The notes under the pieces are model-generated. The model was not told where the DNA came from, did no database searches, and saw only the letters and a list, made by a program, of their open reading frames with translations. The position numbers were made by a program, and so were the translations under genes. Below are positions 8,050 through 17,663 of a stretch of DNA of 64,000 nucleotides, piece after piece. Position 1 is the stretch's first letter. Every line of letters begins with the position of its first letter. The stretch is from positions 1 through 64,000 of the forward strand of contig JAJDZQ010000009.1 in assembly GCA_022824565.1 (NCBI GenBank), read 5' to 3'. Origin of the DNA: Anaerolineae bacterium. GTDB lineage: Bacteria > Chloroflexota > Anaerolineae > Aggregatilineales > Phototrophicaceae.

Positions 8050-9030
8050 TCCAGCGACCTGGCACAGCTCGCGCCATACTTTGTCGTCAATCTCAATCTC
8101 GTCGGCTGCCTGGACGGCCTGATAGAAGCGGTCGCCACGCTCGCCCGGCACGAGGATTTCGTTCACGCCGGGCAGCCTCTTCAGCTGTTTGACGCGCGCC
8201 ACCAGGTCGGAAACGCCTGCCTGGAAGCCGGCCAGGTCGTCCGCCAACAGCAGCGGGTCGATGGCGAAGACCAGGTTGCCCCAGTCTTTTTTCGTGCCGT
8301 CTGGATTGCGCGTTGCGCCCAGCAGGGGCCGCGTCAAAGCCTCGACGACGAATGCCAGCGCCGCGCCTTTGTAGCCACCGAAGGCTGCTATCGCGCCAGC
8401 CAGCGCCTCGCTCGGGTCAGTCGTGAACTTTCCATCCGCAGCATAAGCCACGCCGTGGGGAATGCTCTCGCCTTCCGCCGCAGCCAGGTGAATGCCATAC
8501 CAGGCGATGGCAGCGGTCGCCATATCCAGCACGATTGGCTCATGCGCGGTGGGGATGCCGATTGCCAGCGGATTCGTGCCGAAGAAGGCTTCGTATGAGC
8601 CGTGCATAGCCATCAGCTCGGGCGAGCCAGAGAATACAAAAGCCAGCAAACCCGCATCGGCCAGCTGCCGCGCAAAGAAGCCGATGGCGCCGGTGGGCGA
8701 ATTGCTGCGCCGCGAGCCGACTATGCCGAATCCATGCGCCTGCGCCTTGGCCATGGCGATCTCGGTCAGGCGCGACATGACCACCATACCTTGATTCCAC
8801 GCGCCATCCAACAGAGCCGACAGCTTGGTCTCTTTGATAATGGCGATCTCGCCAGCCGCAGGATCGGCCGGCATGCCAGCGCCCAACAGCTTTATGATAT
8901 TCTGGTTGTTGCCGCGCAGTTGAGCGTAGAGGATGATCTCGAGGATGATCTCGGTATCGCCAGCGGAATATCCCTGTGCCGCGATTGCGCTATGTGCGAC
9001 CGCGCGCAGTTGGTCGAGGGCAACTTTCAT
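8029..9030 (-). CDS. Ldh2/MDH2-family NAD(P)-dependent 2-hydroxyacid dehydrogenase
   Basis: A 333-residue member of the malate/L-sulfolactate/ureidoglycolate dehydrogenase family, which oxidises 2-hydroxy acids with NAD(P) in the cytoplasm. Family segments visible are the GIVGSRRSNSPTGAIGFFA stretch, FGTNPLAIGIPT, IVLDMATAAIAWYGIHLAA, GGYKGAALAFVVEALT and the C-terminal VPGERG motif. In typical members the substrate-site loop reads NSNHFG; here it is RRSNSPTG, so the substrate cannot be inferred. The gene lies 12 bases downstream of the isomerase gene, so the pair probably forms a small catabolic operon. Confidence 0.85.
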   Translation of the reverse strand: MKVALDQLRAVAHSAIAAQGYSAGDTEIILEIILYAQLRGNNQNIIKLLGAGMPADPAAGEIAIIKETKLSALLDGAWNQGMVVMSRLTEIAMAKAQAHGFGIVGSRRSNSPTGAIGFFARQLADAGLLAFVFSGSPELMAMHGSYEAFFGTNPLAIGIPTAHEPIVLDMATAAIAWYGIHLAAAEGESIPHGVAYAADGKFTTDPSEALAGAIAAFGGYKGAALAFVVEALTRPLLGATRNPDGTKKDWGNLVFAIDPLLLADDLAGFQAGVSDLVARVKQLKRLPGVNEILVPGERGDRFYQAVQAADEIEIDDKVWRELCQVAGLADDAN

Positions 9031-9042
9031 GCTGGGTTCGCC

Positions 9043-9804
9043 TTACTGCTTGCCGCGCGCCAAGCCATTTTGCACGAGATAGTCGCAGCTTTCGCGCACA
9101 GCGTCCAGCATGTCCGTTGCGCAGCGGTCCAACTCGACAATATGCCAATCGGCGCTTTCGGCGGCCGCCACGATGCCTGGCACATCCATCTTGCCTTGCC
9201 CCAGCGCGGTCATGTCGTCGTCTTTGTCCAGCGAGCCATCTTTGAGATGAATCAGCGGCGCGCGCGAGCCAACCTGCCGCACCACAGCGGCCGCATCCAA
9301 GCCACCGACCTGCGCCCAATAGGTATCAATCTGCAAAAAGACCTGGTCATCCAGCTCCGACAGCATCAAATCCAGGGTAGCCGTGCCGTCCAACTCTTTG
9401 AATTCCCACCAGTGATTGTGATAGCCGAGCTCGAGGCCATGGGCGCGCGCAAACTCGCCAGCGCGATTCAACTGCTCGCAGGTGCGCTTGATAGCGTCCA
9501 GAGTCTCGAAATGCGCAGGCGGCATAAAAGCGATACAGACGCGCTCTAGCCCATAGGCTTCGGCGATCTCTAGCACAGTCGCCTGGTTGGCGTCATCGGG
9601 ATAGGGGATGTGGCTGCCCAGGACTTGCAGGTCCAGCTCGCGGAAGAGGCTGGCAGCAGCTTGCAGTGGGCAGGGCATGCCGCCAAAGGGTTCGACACCG
9701 ACATAACCGATATCGGCGACAGCGCGGATGGTGCCCTCAAAGTCGACGGAAAGCGCCTCTCGCAAGGAATACAATTGCAACCCTATGGGTTTTAGGTCGG
9801 ACAT
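9043..9804 (-). CDS. Sugar phosphate isomerase/epimerase (xylose isomerase-like TIM barrel)
   Basis: A 253-residue single-domain TIM barrel of the AP-endonuclease-2/IolE/xylose isomerase type. Typical opening PIGLQLYSLREAL, then the metal-site segments GYHNHWWEFKEL, LQIDTYWAQVGG, LIHLKDG and IVELDRC, supplying the usual Glu, Asp, His and Glu ligands. Such enzymes interconvert sugars, keto-inositols or their phosphates; the substrate is open. The ATG at 9804 is preceded by GGAGAG; the frame runs on upstream but that part has neither homology nor a binding site. The dehydrogenase gene follows directly. Confidence 0.85.
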   Translation of the reverse strand: MSDLKPIGLQLYSLREALSVDFEGTIRAVADIGYVGVEPFGGMPCPLQAAASLFRELDLQVLGSHIPYPDDANQATVLEIAEAYGLERVCIAFMPPAHFETLDAIKRTCEQLNRAGEFARAHGLELGYHNHWWEFKELDGTATLDLMLSELDDQVFLQIDTYWAQVGGLDAAAVVRQVGSRAPLIHLKDGSLDKDDDMTALGQGKMDVPGIVAAAESADWHIVELDRCATDMLDAVRESCDYLVQNGLARGKQ

Positions 9805-10306
9805 GATGCTATCTCTCCGTCTCAACGAATCTGATGGGCGTATTGTCGCGGTTCTGCGCGCAAATGCCAGTCTCAACCAGGCTGTCTCCGCGGCGTCCAG
9901 ACCGGGAAAATGCCGAGCGCTAGGCGGCCGGGCAATCGCATCAATATGAAAGCCAGCGCCCACAATCTTACACCACCGACTACACCGAGTTTGTCGAGTG
10001 CACCGAGAGGAAGGCTGAGACTTTTCAATGTGTCGGTGGTATGTGTCTACACACCCGCAATGCCGATGAGTTCGATCAGCAATCTGGTTGTGTCTATTGG
10101 CGAACCGTCCACGCCACAAGTGCACATCGTGCAGTCATTATGCGCATGTCTATTCAACAAACCCTGAGGGATCTCCTGCGATTCGCTGTAGTCGCTGGTG
10201 GTATAGATTTTACGCGATTGCCCTGCGATATGCGGCGACTGCGCATAGCGCAACGATGCCGAGTCCAGTAGACTGATTGCTTGTGCCGCCAGCCAGGAGA
10301 CGCGCC
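9805..10306. other. 502-base divergent intergenic region
   Basis: No gene is supported here. It separates the leftward isomerase operon from the rightward ABC exporter and must hold promoters for both. The only candidate I see is TGGTATAGA (extended -10 type, 10199-10207) for the exporter, without a good -35. It also carries an inverted diverged copy (9973-10007) of the CTCGGTG repeat block found at 6235-6271. Confidence 0.6.
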
Positions 10307-12214
10307 TTGGCAACTGCCACGACAAACGCAAGCCTCAGCAAATCTACGAAGCAGCCCTACTCTGCCCTGCGGATTTGGGCGCGGCTGATGCGTTATATCT
10401 TGCGCTATCGGCTTTGGGTGGCGGTTGCCTTCGCTGGCATCGTTGGCACGAACATCCTGGCCATCGCCGTGCCGTATATCCTGCGCGATGTCGTCGATAT
10501 CGGTCTGGAAGCGCAGGACAGCGCCTATATGCTCAACGCCGGCTTGCTGGTGGTCGGTTTGGGCGTGCTGCGCGGCGCGACAGCCTTCATGGGCAGGTTC
10601 TTCGGCGAGCGGCTTTCGCATGTGGTGTCCTACGACATACGCAATCAGATTTATGACAAAGTGCAACGGCAGTCTTTCAGCTATCACGACAACGCCCAGG
10701 TGGGCACGATCATCACGCGCGCAATCAGCGATGTCAACGAAATCCAACGCTACTTCGCATTTGGCTTGATGGACGGGCTGAATACCACCCTGCTGCTGAC
10801 CGGCGTGGTTTCGATGATGTTTTTGACCAGCCCGCCGCTGGCGCTATTCGCGCTGCTGCCGCTGTTGCCCCTGGCGCTGTATTCGCGGGGGTTTGTGCTG
10901 CGTGTGCATCCGCGCTGGAAAAAAGTCATGGAACGGATGCAGGCGCTGAGCAATCACATCCAGGAGAATGCGCTGGGGGCAGAAGTCGTGCGCGTCTTCG
11001 CCCGTGAGCAATACGAAATCGACACATTCTACGACCAAAACAAAAAGCTCTACGACGAACAGCTCGACTTCATCACGCAGTGGATCACCTTTCTGCCAGC
11101 CAGCGCTTTGCTCGCGTCGCTGTCGACTGCGCTGGTGCTGCTGGCGGGTGGCATCCTCGAGGCGCAGGGCATAGGCAATATCACCGTCGGCTTGATCGTC
11201 ACTTTCAATGCCTATGTGCTGCTTTTGGTGCAGCCGCTGCGCTTCGTCGGTTTCATCATTCTGCTGACGACACAGGCTGTCGCCAGTGGCGAGCGCGTCT
11301 TCCAGGTATTGGACGAAAGCGAACAGATTGTCAACAAGCCAGGCGCGCAAGCCCGCAAAATCCAGGGGCATGTGCGCTTCGAGCAGGTCAGCGCGCGCTA
11401 TGATTCATCGGCCGATGCGGTGCTGCGCGATATCAGCCTAGAAGCGCGTCCCGGCGAATTGGTGGCGATCATCGGCTTGACGGGCGCCGGCAAAACAACC
11501 ATCGCCAACCTCATCCCGCGCTTTTATGATGTGAGCGGCGGGCGCGTGACCATTGACGGAATAGATGTCCGCGATATGCAATTGCGCAGCCTGCGCAGCC
11601 AGATTGGCGTTGTGATGCAACAGTCGCTGCTCTTTTCGGCGAGCATCGAAGAAAATATCGCCTATGGCAAAGCAGACGCCAGCCAACAGCAAATCATCGC
11701 AGCAGCTACAGCAGCCGACGCGCACGGCTTCATCAGCGAATTCCCCGATGGCTACCAGACCATGGTGGGCGAGCGCGGCGTAACCCTGTCTGGCGGGCAA
11801 AAGCAGCGCATTGCCATCGCCCGCGCCTTGCTCATCGACCCGCGCATCCTCATCCTGGATGACTCGACCAGCAGCGTCGATACGCAAACCGAGCACAAAA
11901 TCCAGCGCGCACTGGAACGTATCATGCGCGGGCGCACGACCTTTGTGATCGCCCAACGCATGAGCTCGATCCTCAATGCCGACCAGATCCTCGTGCTGCG
12001 CGATGGCGAAGTCGTACAACGGGGCACGCACGAAACCCTGCTGGCAGATGGCGGACTCTATGAAGAGATCTACCGTTTGCAGCTGCAAGAACAAGAACGG
12101 GTCCGCCGCGAAGCCATCATCTCTGGCGTCATCAAAGTGCCGCTGGAAGAACGCCGCTCCACGGCGAAATTCCGCAAGCTGATCGACAGACTGGCTGGCA
12201 AGTACGTCCCCTAA
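10307..12214 (+). CDS. Heterodimeric ABC exporter subunit with degenerate ATP site
   Basis: A 635-residue half-transporter: six transmembrane helices (about 30-320) and a nucleotide-binding domain. Walker A is GLTGAGKTT (390-398), signature LSGGQ (494-498). The Walker B end is ILDDS with Asp519 in place of the catalytic Glu, and the switch residue is Gln550 (IAQRM) instead of His. These are hallmarks of the non-hydrolysing site of asymmetric exporters such as TM287/288. TTG at 10307 is the likely start: AGGAG lies 7 bases before it and no nearby ATG fits. The partner gene follows after 26 bases. The substrate could be lipids, peptides or drugs. Confidence 0.9.
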   Translation: MATATTNASLSKSTKQPYSALRIWARLMRYILRYRLWVAVAFAGIVGTNILAIAVPYILRDVVDIGLEAQDSAYMLNAGLLVVGLGVLRGATAFMGRFFGERLSHVVSYDIRNQIYDKVQRQSFSYHDNAQVGTIITRAISDVNEIQRYFAFGLMDGLNTTLLLTGVVSMMFLTSPPLALFALLPLLPLALYSRGFVLRVHPRWKKVMERMQALSNHIQENALGAEVVRVFAREQYEIDTFYDQNKKLYDEQLDFITQWITFLPASALLASLSTALVLLAGGILEAQGIGNITVGLIVTFNAYVLLLVQPLRFVGFIILLTTQAVASGERVFQVLDESEQIVNKPGAQARKIQGHVRFEQVSARYDSSADAVLRDISLEARPGELVAIIGLTGAGKTTIANLIPRFYDVSGGRVTIDGIDVRDMQLRSLRSQIGVVMQQSLLFSASIEENIAYGKADASQQQIIAAATAADAHGFISEFPDGYQTMVGERGVTLSGGQKQRIAIARALLIDPRILILDDSTSSVDTQTEHKIQRALERIMRGRTTFVIAQRMSSILNADQILVLRDGEVVQRGTHETLLADGGLYEEIYRLQLQEQERVRREAIISGVIKVPLEERRSTAKFRKLIDRLAGKYVP

Positions 12215-12240
12215 CAACCGCAAGGCAGGAACAGGAGTTT

Positions 12241-14064
12241 ATGGCTGCCAACCCAGCACGAGAATCCAAACGCGCGACCGCAAAGCCGGCAGCGGATAAC
12301 AAGTCGATTTTGGAGATCGATGACGATCACAAACCCGGCTTCGACCGTGCCGTTACCGCCCGACTCTTCGCCTATCTGAAGCCGCATCGCAGCGGATTGC
12401 TGGTGGCGGTCGTGGCGATGTTTTTCTCGGTCTTCGCCAATGTCGCGAGTCCGCCGCTGATTGGCTGGGCGATCGACGAAGGCATCCGCCGCCGCGATAT
12501 GTCGGTGCTGCTGGCGGGCGTAGGTATCTTCATCGTCTTGCAGCTGCTGGGATTCCTGGGCTTTCGCATCCAGTTGGGAAAGATGGCGGTCATCGGGCAG
12601 ACCATCATCAGGCAGTTGCGCGACCAGCTATTTGACCATGTGCAGTATCTGTCTATCGGCTTCTTCGCCGAATACGAGGTCGGGCGGCTGATCGCGCGCA
12701 TCATCAGCGATGTCAATGTCGTGCGCGAGGCGGTAACTTTCGCGGCGGTCGGCAGCATCCGCGAGGTGTTGATGTTATTCGGCATCATCATTTCCATGCT
12801 GCTTATCAACATACCGCTGACGGCAGTGGCCTTCACAGTGCTGGTGGTGTTGCTGCTGATCGCCAATTTTTGGCGCATCCACGCTCGGGCGGCTTATCTG
12901 CGCGTCTCCGACAGCAATGCCAAGGTCTATGCCGAACTATCCGAAGCCTTCAATGGTGTGCGCGTGACTCAGGCTTTCGCTCGGCAACGGCAGAATTACG
13001 ACCGATTTGCCGATGATATCAATATGGCGAGTCGGCGAGCGAATGTGAGAGCCGCGCTGATTTCCGGCGCATTTTATCCGAGCGTCGAGTTAATCGGCGG
13101 GGTGGCGACCGGCGCGTTGATCTTCGTAGGCGGCACCTTGGCGCTGGATGAACAGATTACGGTCGGCGTGCTGCTGGCTTTCATCCTTTACATCCAGCAA
13201 TTCTTCTTCCCGATCCGTTTATTGGCGCAGCGCTACAACCTGCTGCAGAATGTCATCGCTTCTGGCTATCGCATCTTCAAGCTGATGGATTTTCCAACCG
13301 ACATCGGCGACTCGGTCGATGCCGAAGAGCTGCCGCCAATAAAGGGGCGCGTGCGCTTCGAAGATGTGTCGTTTCGCTATGTCCGCGATGGCGAGCTGGT
13401 GCTCAAGCAGATCAACCTGGATGTGCCGCCCGGCGCGACAGTCGCTTTCGTGGGGCACACTGGCGCTGGCAAGACAACGCTCGTCAAGCTAATCATGCGC
13501 TTCTATGATGCCACCAGCGGGCGCGTCACAGTCGATGGGCACGACCTGCGCGAGGTTACGCAGAATAGCCTGCGCCGCCAAATCAGCGTTGTGCCCCAGG
13601 ATACGCATCTATTTTCTGGCAGCGTCATGGACAACATCCGCTACGGGCGTCTGGATGCCAGCGATGACGAGGTGGTCGCGGCGGCAGAAGCGGTGGGCGC
13701 GCACAGCTTCATCAGCCAAATGCCCGATGGCTACCAGAGCGATATCAAAGAAGGCGGCGCGCTGCTTTCGACCGGGCAACGGCAATTGATCGCCTTTGCC
13801 CGCGCCTTGTTGGCCGATCCGCGCGTGCTCATCCTGGACGAAGCCACCAGCAATATCGATACACAGACCGAACGCCAAATCCAGCAAGCGCTGGAGCATC
13901 TGCTGCTGGGGCGGACCAGCTTTGTCATCGCGCATCGCCTGAGCACGATCACTTCTGCCGACCTCATCGTGGTGATGGATCACGGGGCTATCATAGAAAT
14001 GGGCAGCCACCAGGAATTGCTCGACCTGGAAGGCGTCTATCATCAGTTGTTCACGCTGGCTTAG
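12241..14064 (+). CDS. Heterodimeric ABC exporter subunit with canonical catalytic residues
   Basis: A 607-residue half-transporter with six transmembrane helices (about 45-350) and an ATPase domain. Walker A is GHTGAGKTT (405-413), Walker B ILDEA with Glu534, and the H-loop IAHRLST has His565. The signature is LSTGQ (509-513) rather than LSGGQ. It therefore supplies the hydrolysing Glu and the weak signature that faces the degenerate site of the upstream subunit, so the pair fits one asymmetric exporter. It starts at ATG 12241 behind AGGAG. The N-terminus is a basic, disordered extension of about 40 residues. The stop overlaps the convergent dinB stop by 4 bases. Confidence 0.92.
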   Translation: MAANPARESKRATAKPAADNKSILEIDDDHKPGFDRAVTARLFAYLKPHRSGLLVAVVAMFFSVFANVASPPLIGWAIDEGIRRRDMSVLLAGVGIFIVLQLLGFLGFRIQLGKMAVIGQTIIRQLRDQLFDHVQYLSIGFFAEYEVGRLIARIISDVNVVREAVTFAAVGSIREVLMLFGIIISMLLINIPLTAVAFTVLVVLLLIANFWRIHARAAYLRVSDSNAKVYAELSEAFNGVRVTQAFARQRQNYDRFADDINMASRRANVRAALISGAFYPSVELIGGVATGALIFVGGTLALDEQITVGVLLAFILYIQQFFFPIRLLAQRYNLLQNVIASGYRIFKLMDFPTDIGDSVDAEELPPIKGRVRFEDVSFRYVRDGELVLKQINLDVPPGATVAFVGHTGAGKTTLVKLIMRFYDATSGRVTVDGHDLREVTQNSLRRQISVVPQDTHLFSGSVMDNIRYGRLDASDDEVVAAAEAVGAHSFISQMPDGYQSDIKEGGALLSTGQRQLIAFARALLADPRVLILDEATSNIDTQTERQIQQALEHLLLGRTSFVIAHRLSTITSADLIVVMDHGAIIEMGSHQELLDLEGVYHQLFTLA

Positions 14065-15269
14065 CGGCGGTTGTCGTCATTGGGCTGGTGATGCAGGTCG
14101 CTGGCGCGGCGGATGGTCGTTTCGCCATATTTATCGCGCAAATGGTCGAGCGCAGACTGGAATTCGCTGCTTTCCGCCGGGCGCTCGGCTTTTCCCCACA
14201 GGTCCAGTTGTCGGCTCGGCTGGGCAAATCCACTCAATCCAATGCCGATGAGCCGCACGGGCGAGTCGTCTAGGCGGCTCTGCAAAAATAATTGCTCGGC
14301 GCATTTCATTATGACGGCGTCGTTGTCGGTGGCATAATCCAGGGCGGTCTGCCGGCTGTGCGTAGAGAAGTTGCCATAGCGCAGCTTGATTTTGATGGTC
14401 GTGCCAGCCAGGCCAGCCTTGCGCGCCGCCCGCCCCACCCCGTCCGCCAGCCGCCGCAATGTCTGCAGGAGCTTGGCATCGTCCGCAATATCCACAGCGA
14501 AGGTAACTTCTTTGCTGATGGATTTGGCAAGCCCGCCAGCTTGCACTGGGCGCGTGTCGATGCCTTGCGCGCGCCACCAGAACTCGCTGCCCAGCTTGCC
14601 CAGCCGCGCCACCAGCGCCGCCTCGCTCCACTGCGCCACCTGGCCGATTGTGCGCAGCCCCAGCGCAGCCAATGTCTCGGCATTTTTTGGTCCCACGCCC
14701 CACAGCCCGCGGATCGGCAGAGGCGCCAGGAATTGCGCTTCGTCACCGGGCGCGACGATGGTGATGGCATTGGGTGGCGCGTCTTTGGATTTGCTGGCTT
14801 TGCCGAATGTGTTGGCCGTCTTGGCGACCAGCTTGTTGGTCGCGCCGCCCAACGAACAAGGCAAATCCAGCTCGCGGTTGATGCGCCGCTGCAGCTTGCG
14901 CGCGGTCTCTTCGATTGCCTCGGGCAAGATGGTCACATCCAAGAAGGCTTCGTCAATCGAAAGCGGCTCGACATCGGGCGCAGTTTCGCGGAGTATCGCC
15001 ATGACCTTGCGCGATCGGTCACTGTATGCGCCGCGTGTCCCGCTGACCACGATCAGCTGCGGGCACAAGCGCAAGGCCTGCGCCATCGGCATGGCAGAAC
15101 GAACGCCATATGCGCGCGCCGGATAAGACGCCGAGGCAACGACTCCGCGCTGGTCGGGCTGGCCGCCCACAGCAATCGCCTTGCCACGCAGCTCGGGACG
15201 CAATTGCTCTTCGACCGCGCAGAAGAAGGCATCCAGGTCCAGGTGCAAGATTTTGCGCGCCTTCGCCAT
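14061..15269 (-). CDS. dinB: DNA polymerase IV (Y-family)
   Basis: A 402-residue error-prone polymerase that copies past damaged template bases. It shows the N-terminal LHLDLDAFFCAVEEQL with a catalytic Asp and steric-gate Phe, the YSDRSRK segment, the SIDEAFLDV catalytic carboxylates, the helix-hairpin-helix region LPIRGLWGVGPKNAETLAAL and the little-finger domain. Near the C-terminus RQLDLWG looks like a sliding-clamp binding motif. It starts at ATG 15269. It is divergent from glgB across 137 bases and convergent with the ABC exporter. No LexA-type box was recognised. Confidence 0.95.
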   Translation of the reverse strand: MAKARKILHLDLDAFFCAVEEQLRPELRGKAIAVGGQPDQRGVVASASYPARAYGVRSAMPMAQALRLCPQLIVVSGTRGAYSDRSRKVMAILRETAPDVEPLSIDEAFLDVTILPEAIEETARKLQRRINRELDLPCSLGGATNKLVAKTANTFGKASKSKDAPPNAITIVAPGDEAQFLAPLPIRGLWGVGPKNAETLAALGLRTIGQVAQWSEAALVARLGKLGSEFWWRAQGIDTRPVQAGGLAKSISKEVTFAVDIADDAKLLQTLRRLADGVGRAARKAGLAGTTIKIKLRYGNFSTHSRQTALDYATDNDAVIMKCAEQLFLQSRLDDSPVRLIGIGLSGFAQPSRQLDLWGKAERPAESSEFQSALDHLRDKYGETTIRRASDLHHQPNDDNRR

Positions 15270-15406
15270 CCTTTTTCTTCCAGCTACACAAGCTGGGCAG
15301 CTGACACAGACAGGCGCGCCAGTGCCCCAGTCAGCCTGAGCATACCATCCATCCGCCTCGCAACGCTATACTATCCGCACAGACCAAATGGAGTTCGGCA
15401 ATTATC

Positions 15407-17614
15407 GTGACGCGCAAGATCCATCCCGACGCTTTGAATGCGCTGATTGCTGGCGAGATCGGCGCGCCAGCGATTCTCTTGGGCAGGCAGCGCAGCGGCG
15501 ACTGTGTAAGCATCCGCACTTTCTGCCCCTGGGCGAAGTCCCTAGAGCTTGTCTGCAGCGAAACAGGCGAGCGGGTCGCCATGCAAAGGCTGCACAAAGC
15601 GGGCTTGTTCGCTGTCGAGCTGGACGCAGCCTGGTCGGAGCGCGCCTATCACTATACATGCGTCACAAAGGAAGACCAGCGCGAAAGCTATGGCGATCCC
15701 TATATTTACCCGCCTTTGCTTTCGGATTATGACCTGCACTTGTTTGGGCAGGGAGCGCACCGCGAGATTTATGAAAAGCTTGGCGCACACTTGCGCTGTA
15801 TAGATGGCGTTGATGGCGTCAATTTCGCTGTCTGGGCGCCAAATTGCTACAAAGTCGCGGTAATTGGCGATTTCAACCGCTGGGATGCGCGCACGCACAT
15901 CTTGCAAGAGAACGGCGAGTCGGGCGTATGGGAGCTCTTTGTGCCGGGCATCGGCCTTGGCGAACGGTACAAGTTTGAAGTTCGCTCTCACAATCGTGGC
16001 TATCAAGCCCAGAAAGCCGATCCATTCGCGTTTCATGCCGAGCTGCGCCCCAAGACGGCCAGCATCGTCTGCGATATCGATGCGTATGCCTGGCACGATG
16101 CAGACTGGCTGGAGGCGCGCGCCAAAGCCGACCCGCTGCGGCAGCCGCTCAATATCTACGAAGTTCATTTGGGCTCGTGGCGGCGCGGGGATGGCGACAA
16201 ATTCCTCAGCTACCGCGAACTGGCGCAGCAGTTGGTGCCCTACCTGGTCGATATGGGCTACACGCACCTGGAATTGCTGCCGGTCGCCGAACATCCGCTG
16301 GACAAGTCTTGGGGTTATCAGGTCACCGGCTATTTTGCGCCGACCAGCCGCTTTGGCACCCCGCTCGACTTCATGCACCTGGTCGATTGCTGCCACCAGC
16401 ATGGCATCGGCGTCATCCTGGATTGGGTGCCGGCGCACTTCCCCAAAGACGAGCACGGCTTGAACTACTTTGATGGCACGCATCTGTACAGCCACGAAGA
16501 CCCGCGCCAGGGCGAACATCCCGACTGGGGCACGATGATCTTCAATTACGCGCGGCAAGAGGTGCGCAATTTCTTGACCGCCAATGCGCTCTTCTGGTTG
16601 AAGAAGTATCATATCGACGGCTTGCGCGTAGATGCGGTTTCGTCGATGATCTACTTGAGTTTTTCCCGCGAAGCTGGCGACTGGCTGCCCAACGAATATG
16701 GCAGCCACGAGAACCTGGGCGCGCTGGCTTTCCTGCGCGACTTCAACGAAGCGGTCCATGCCGAAGCGCCCGGCGCAATCACAATTGCCGAAGAAGCCAC
16801 CAGCTGGCCGATGGTTTCGCGCCCGACTTATATCGGTGGGCTGGGCTTCACATTCAAGTGGAATATGGGCTGGATGCACGACACCCTGCAATATATGTCG
16901 CGAGATCCTGTGCATCGCCGGCATCATCATCACCAGATCACATTCGCGCTGCTCTATGCCTTCAGTGAAAACTTTGTGCTGCCGCTTTCGCATGACGAAG
17001 TCGTGCACCTGAAGGGTTCGCTAATCAGCAAGCTGCCCGGCGATTACTGGCAGAAATTCGCTGGCTTGCGGCTGCTCTTCGGCTATCAGTACACGCAGGT
17101 CGGCAAGCTGCTGAACTTCATGGGTGGCGAATTCGCCCAATTTGCAGAGTGGAGCGAGGCGCGCAGCCTGGATTGGCATCTGCTGGAGGTTGAAAAGCAC
17201 GCCCAAATGCAAGCCTGGGTGCGCGACTTGAACCACTTGTATCGCGCAGAAGCAGCCTTGTGGCAGCGCGATTGCGACGCGGGCGGCTTCCGCTGGATCG
17301 ATGCCGACGCCGCCGACTACAGCGTCTACAGCTATATGCGCTTCGCCGAAGCTGCGCACGACTTCCTGGTGGTCGTGCTGAATTGCACGCCCGTCGTGCG
17401 CGAGGATTATCGGATTGGCGTGCCCGAAGCCGGCTATTATGCCGAGTTGCTCAACAGCGATGCGCGCTTCTATGGCGGCGCAGATGTCGGCAATGCCGGC
17501 GGCGTTCACAGCGACAGCATCGCCAGCCATGGCCTGCCGCACAGCATCCGCCTGCGTTTGCCGCCGCTCGCGATTCTCATCTTAAAAAAGACCGAAAGCG
17601 CCCAGCCTTCGTGA
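15407..17614 (+). CDS. glgB: 1,4-alpha-glucan branching enzyme (GH13)
   Basis: A 735-residue cytoplasmic enzyme that introduces alpha-1,6 branches into glycogen. The order is an N-terminal domain, a CBM48 domain (VNFAVWAPNCYKVAVIGDFN), the GH13 barrel with the nucleophile Asp409 in GLRVDAV, the acid Glu462 in TIAEEATSW, the LPLSHDEVVH motif with the transition-state Asp, and a C-terminal beta domain. The length matches the long (two N-terminal module) type. Start is GTG 15407 with GGAG 13 bases upstream. TATACT at 15367-15372 is a possible -10 box, without a clear -35. No other glycogen genes are nearby. Confidence 0.95.
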   Translation: MTRKIHPDALNALIAGEIGAPAILLGRQRSGDCVSIRTFCPWAKSLELVCSETGERVAMQRLHKAGLFAVELDAAWSERAYHYTCVTKEDQRESYGDPYIYPPLLSDYDLHLFGQGAHREIYEKLGAHLRCIDGVDGVNFAVWAPNCYKVAVIGDFNRWDARTHILQENGESGVWELFVPGIGLGERYKFEVRSHNRGYQAQKADPFAFHAELRPKTASIVCDIDAYAWHDADWLEARAKADPLRQPLNIYEVHLGSWRRGDGDKFLSYRELAQQLVPYLVDMGYTHLELLPVAEHPLDKSWGYQVTGYFAPTSRFGTPLDFMHLVDCCHQHGIGVILDWVPAHFPKDEHGLNYFDGTHLYSHEDPRQGEHPDWGTMIFNYARQEVRNFLTANALFWLKKYHIDGLRVDAVSSMIYLSFSREAGDWLPNEYGSHENLGALAFLRDFNEAVHAEAPGAITIAEEATSWPMVSRPTYIGGLGFTFKWNMGWMHDTLQYMSRDPVHRRHHHHQITFALLYAFSENFVLPLSHDEVVHLKGSLISKLPGDYWQKFAGLRLLFGYQYTQVGKLLNFMGGEFAQFAEWSEARSLDWHLLEVEKHAQMQAWVRDLNHLYRAEAALWQRDCDAGGFRWIDADAADYSVYSYMRFAEAAHDFLVVVLNCTPVVREDYRIGVPEAGYYAELLNSDARFYGGADVGNAGGVHSDSIASHGLPHSIRLRLPPLAILILKKTESAQPS

Positions 17615-17620
17615 TAGAAT
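17615..17620 (+). promoter_or_regulatory. Possible extended -10 box for fhs
   Basis: TGATAGAAT: TG, one base, TAGAAT. It overlaps the end of glgB and lies 44 bases before fhs. No convincing -35 is seen. Confidence 0.3.
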
Positions 17621-17663
17621 AGGCATAAATCCGCCAGATTTTCAGTAGAAGGGATGTGCCGCG

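Noticed and set aside
9805-10125. N-terminal extension of the sugar isomerase
   Set aside because: The frame is open to 10125, but the extra 107 residues are basic and without homology, and the ATG at 9804 has a good GGAGAG site.
10041-10271. 76-codon gene in the divergent gap
   Set aside because: No ribosome binding site, odd composition and a competing frame on each strand; nothing supports translation.
15542-17008. 488-codon minus-strand frame inside glgB
   Set aside because: Fully antisense to catalytic motifs of the branching enzyme; low-complexity composition and no recognisable domain.
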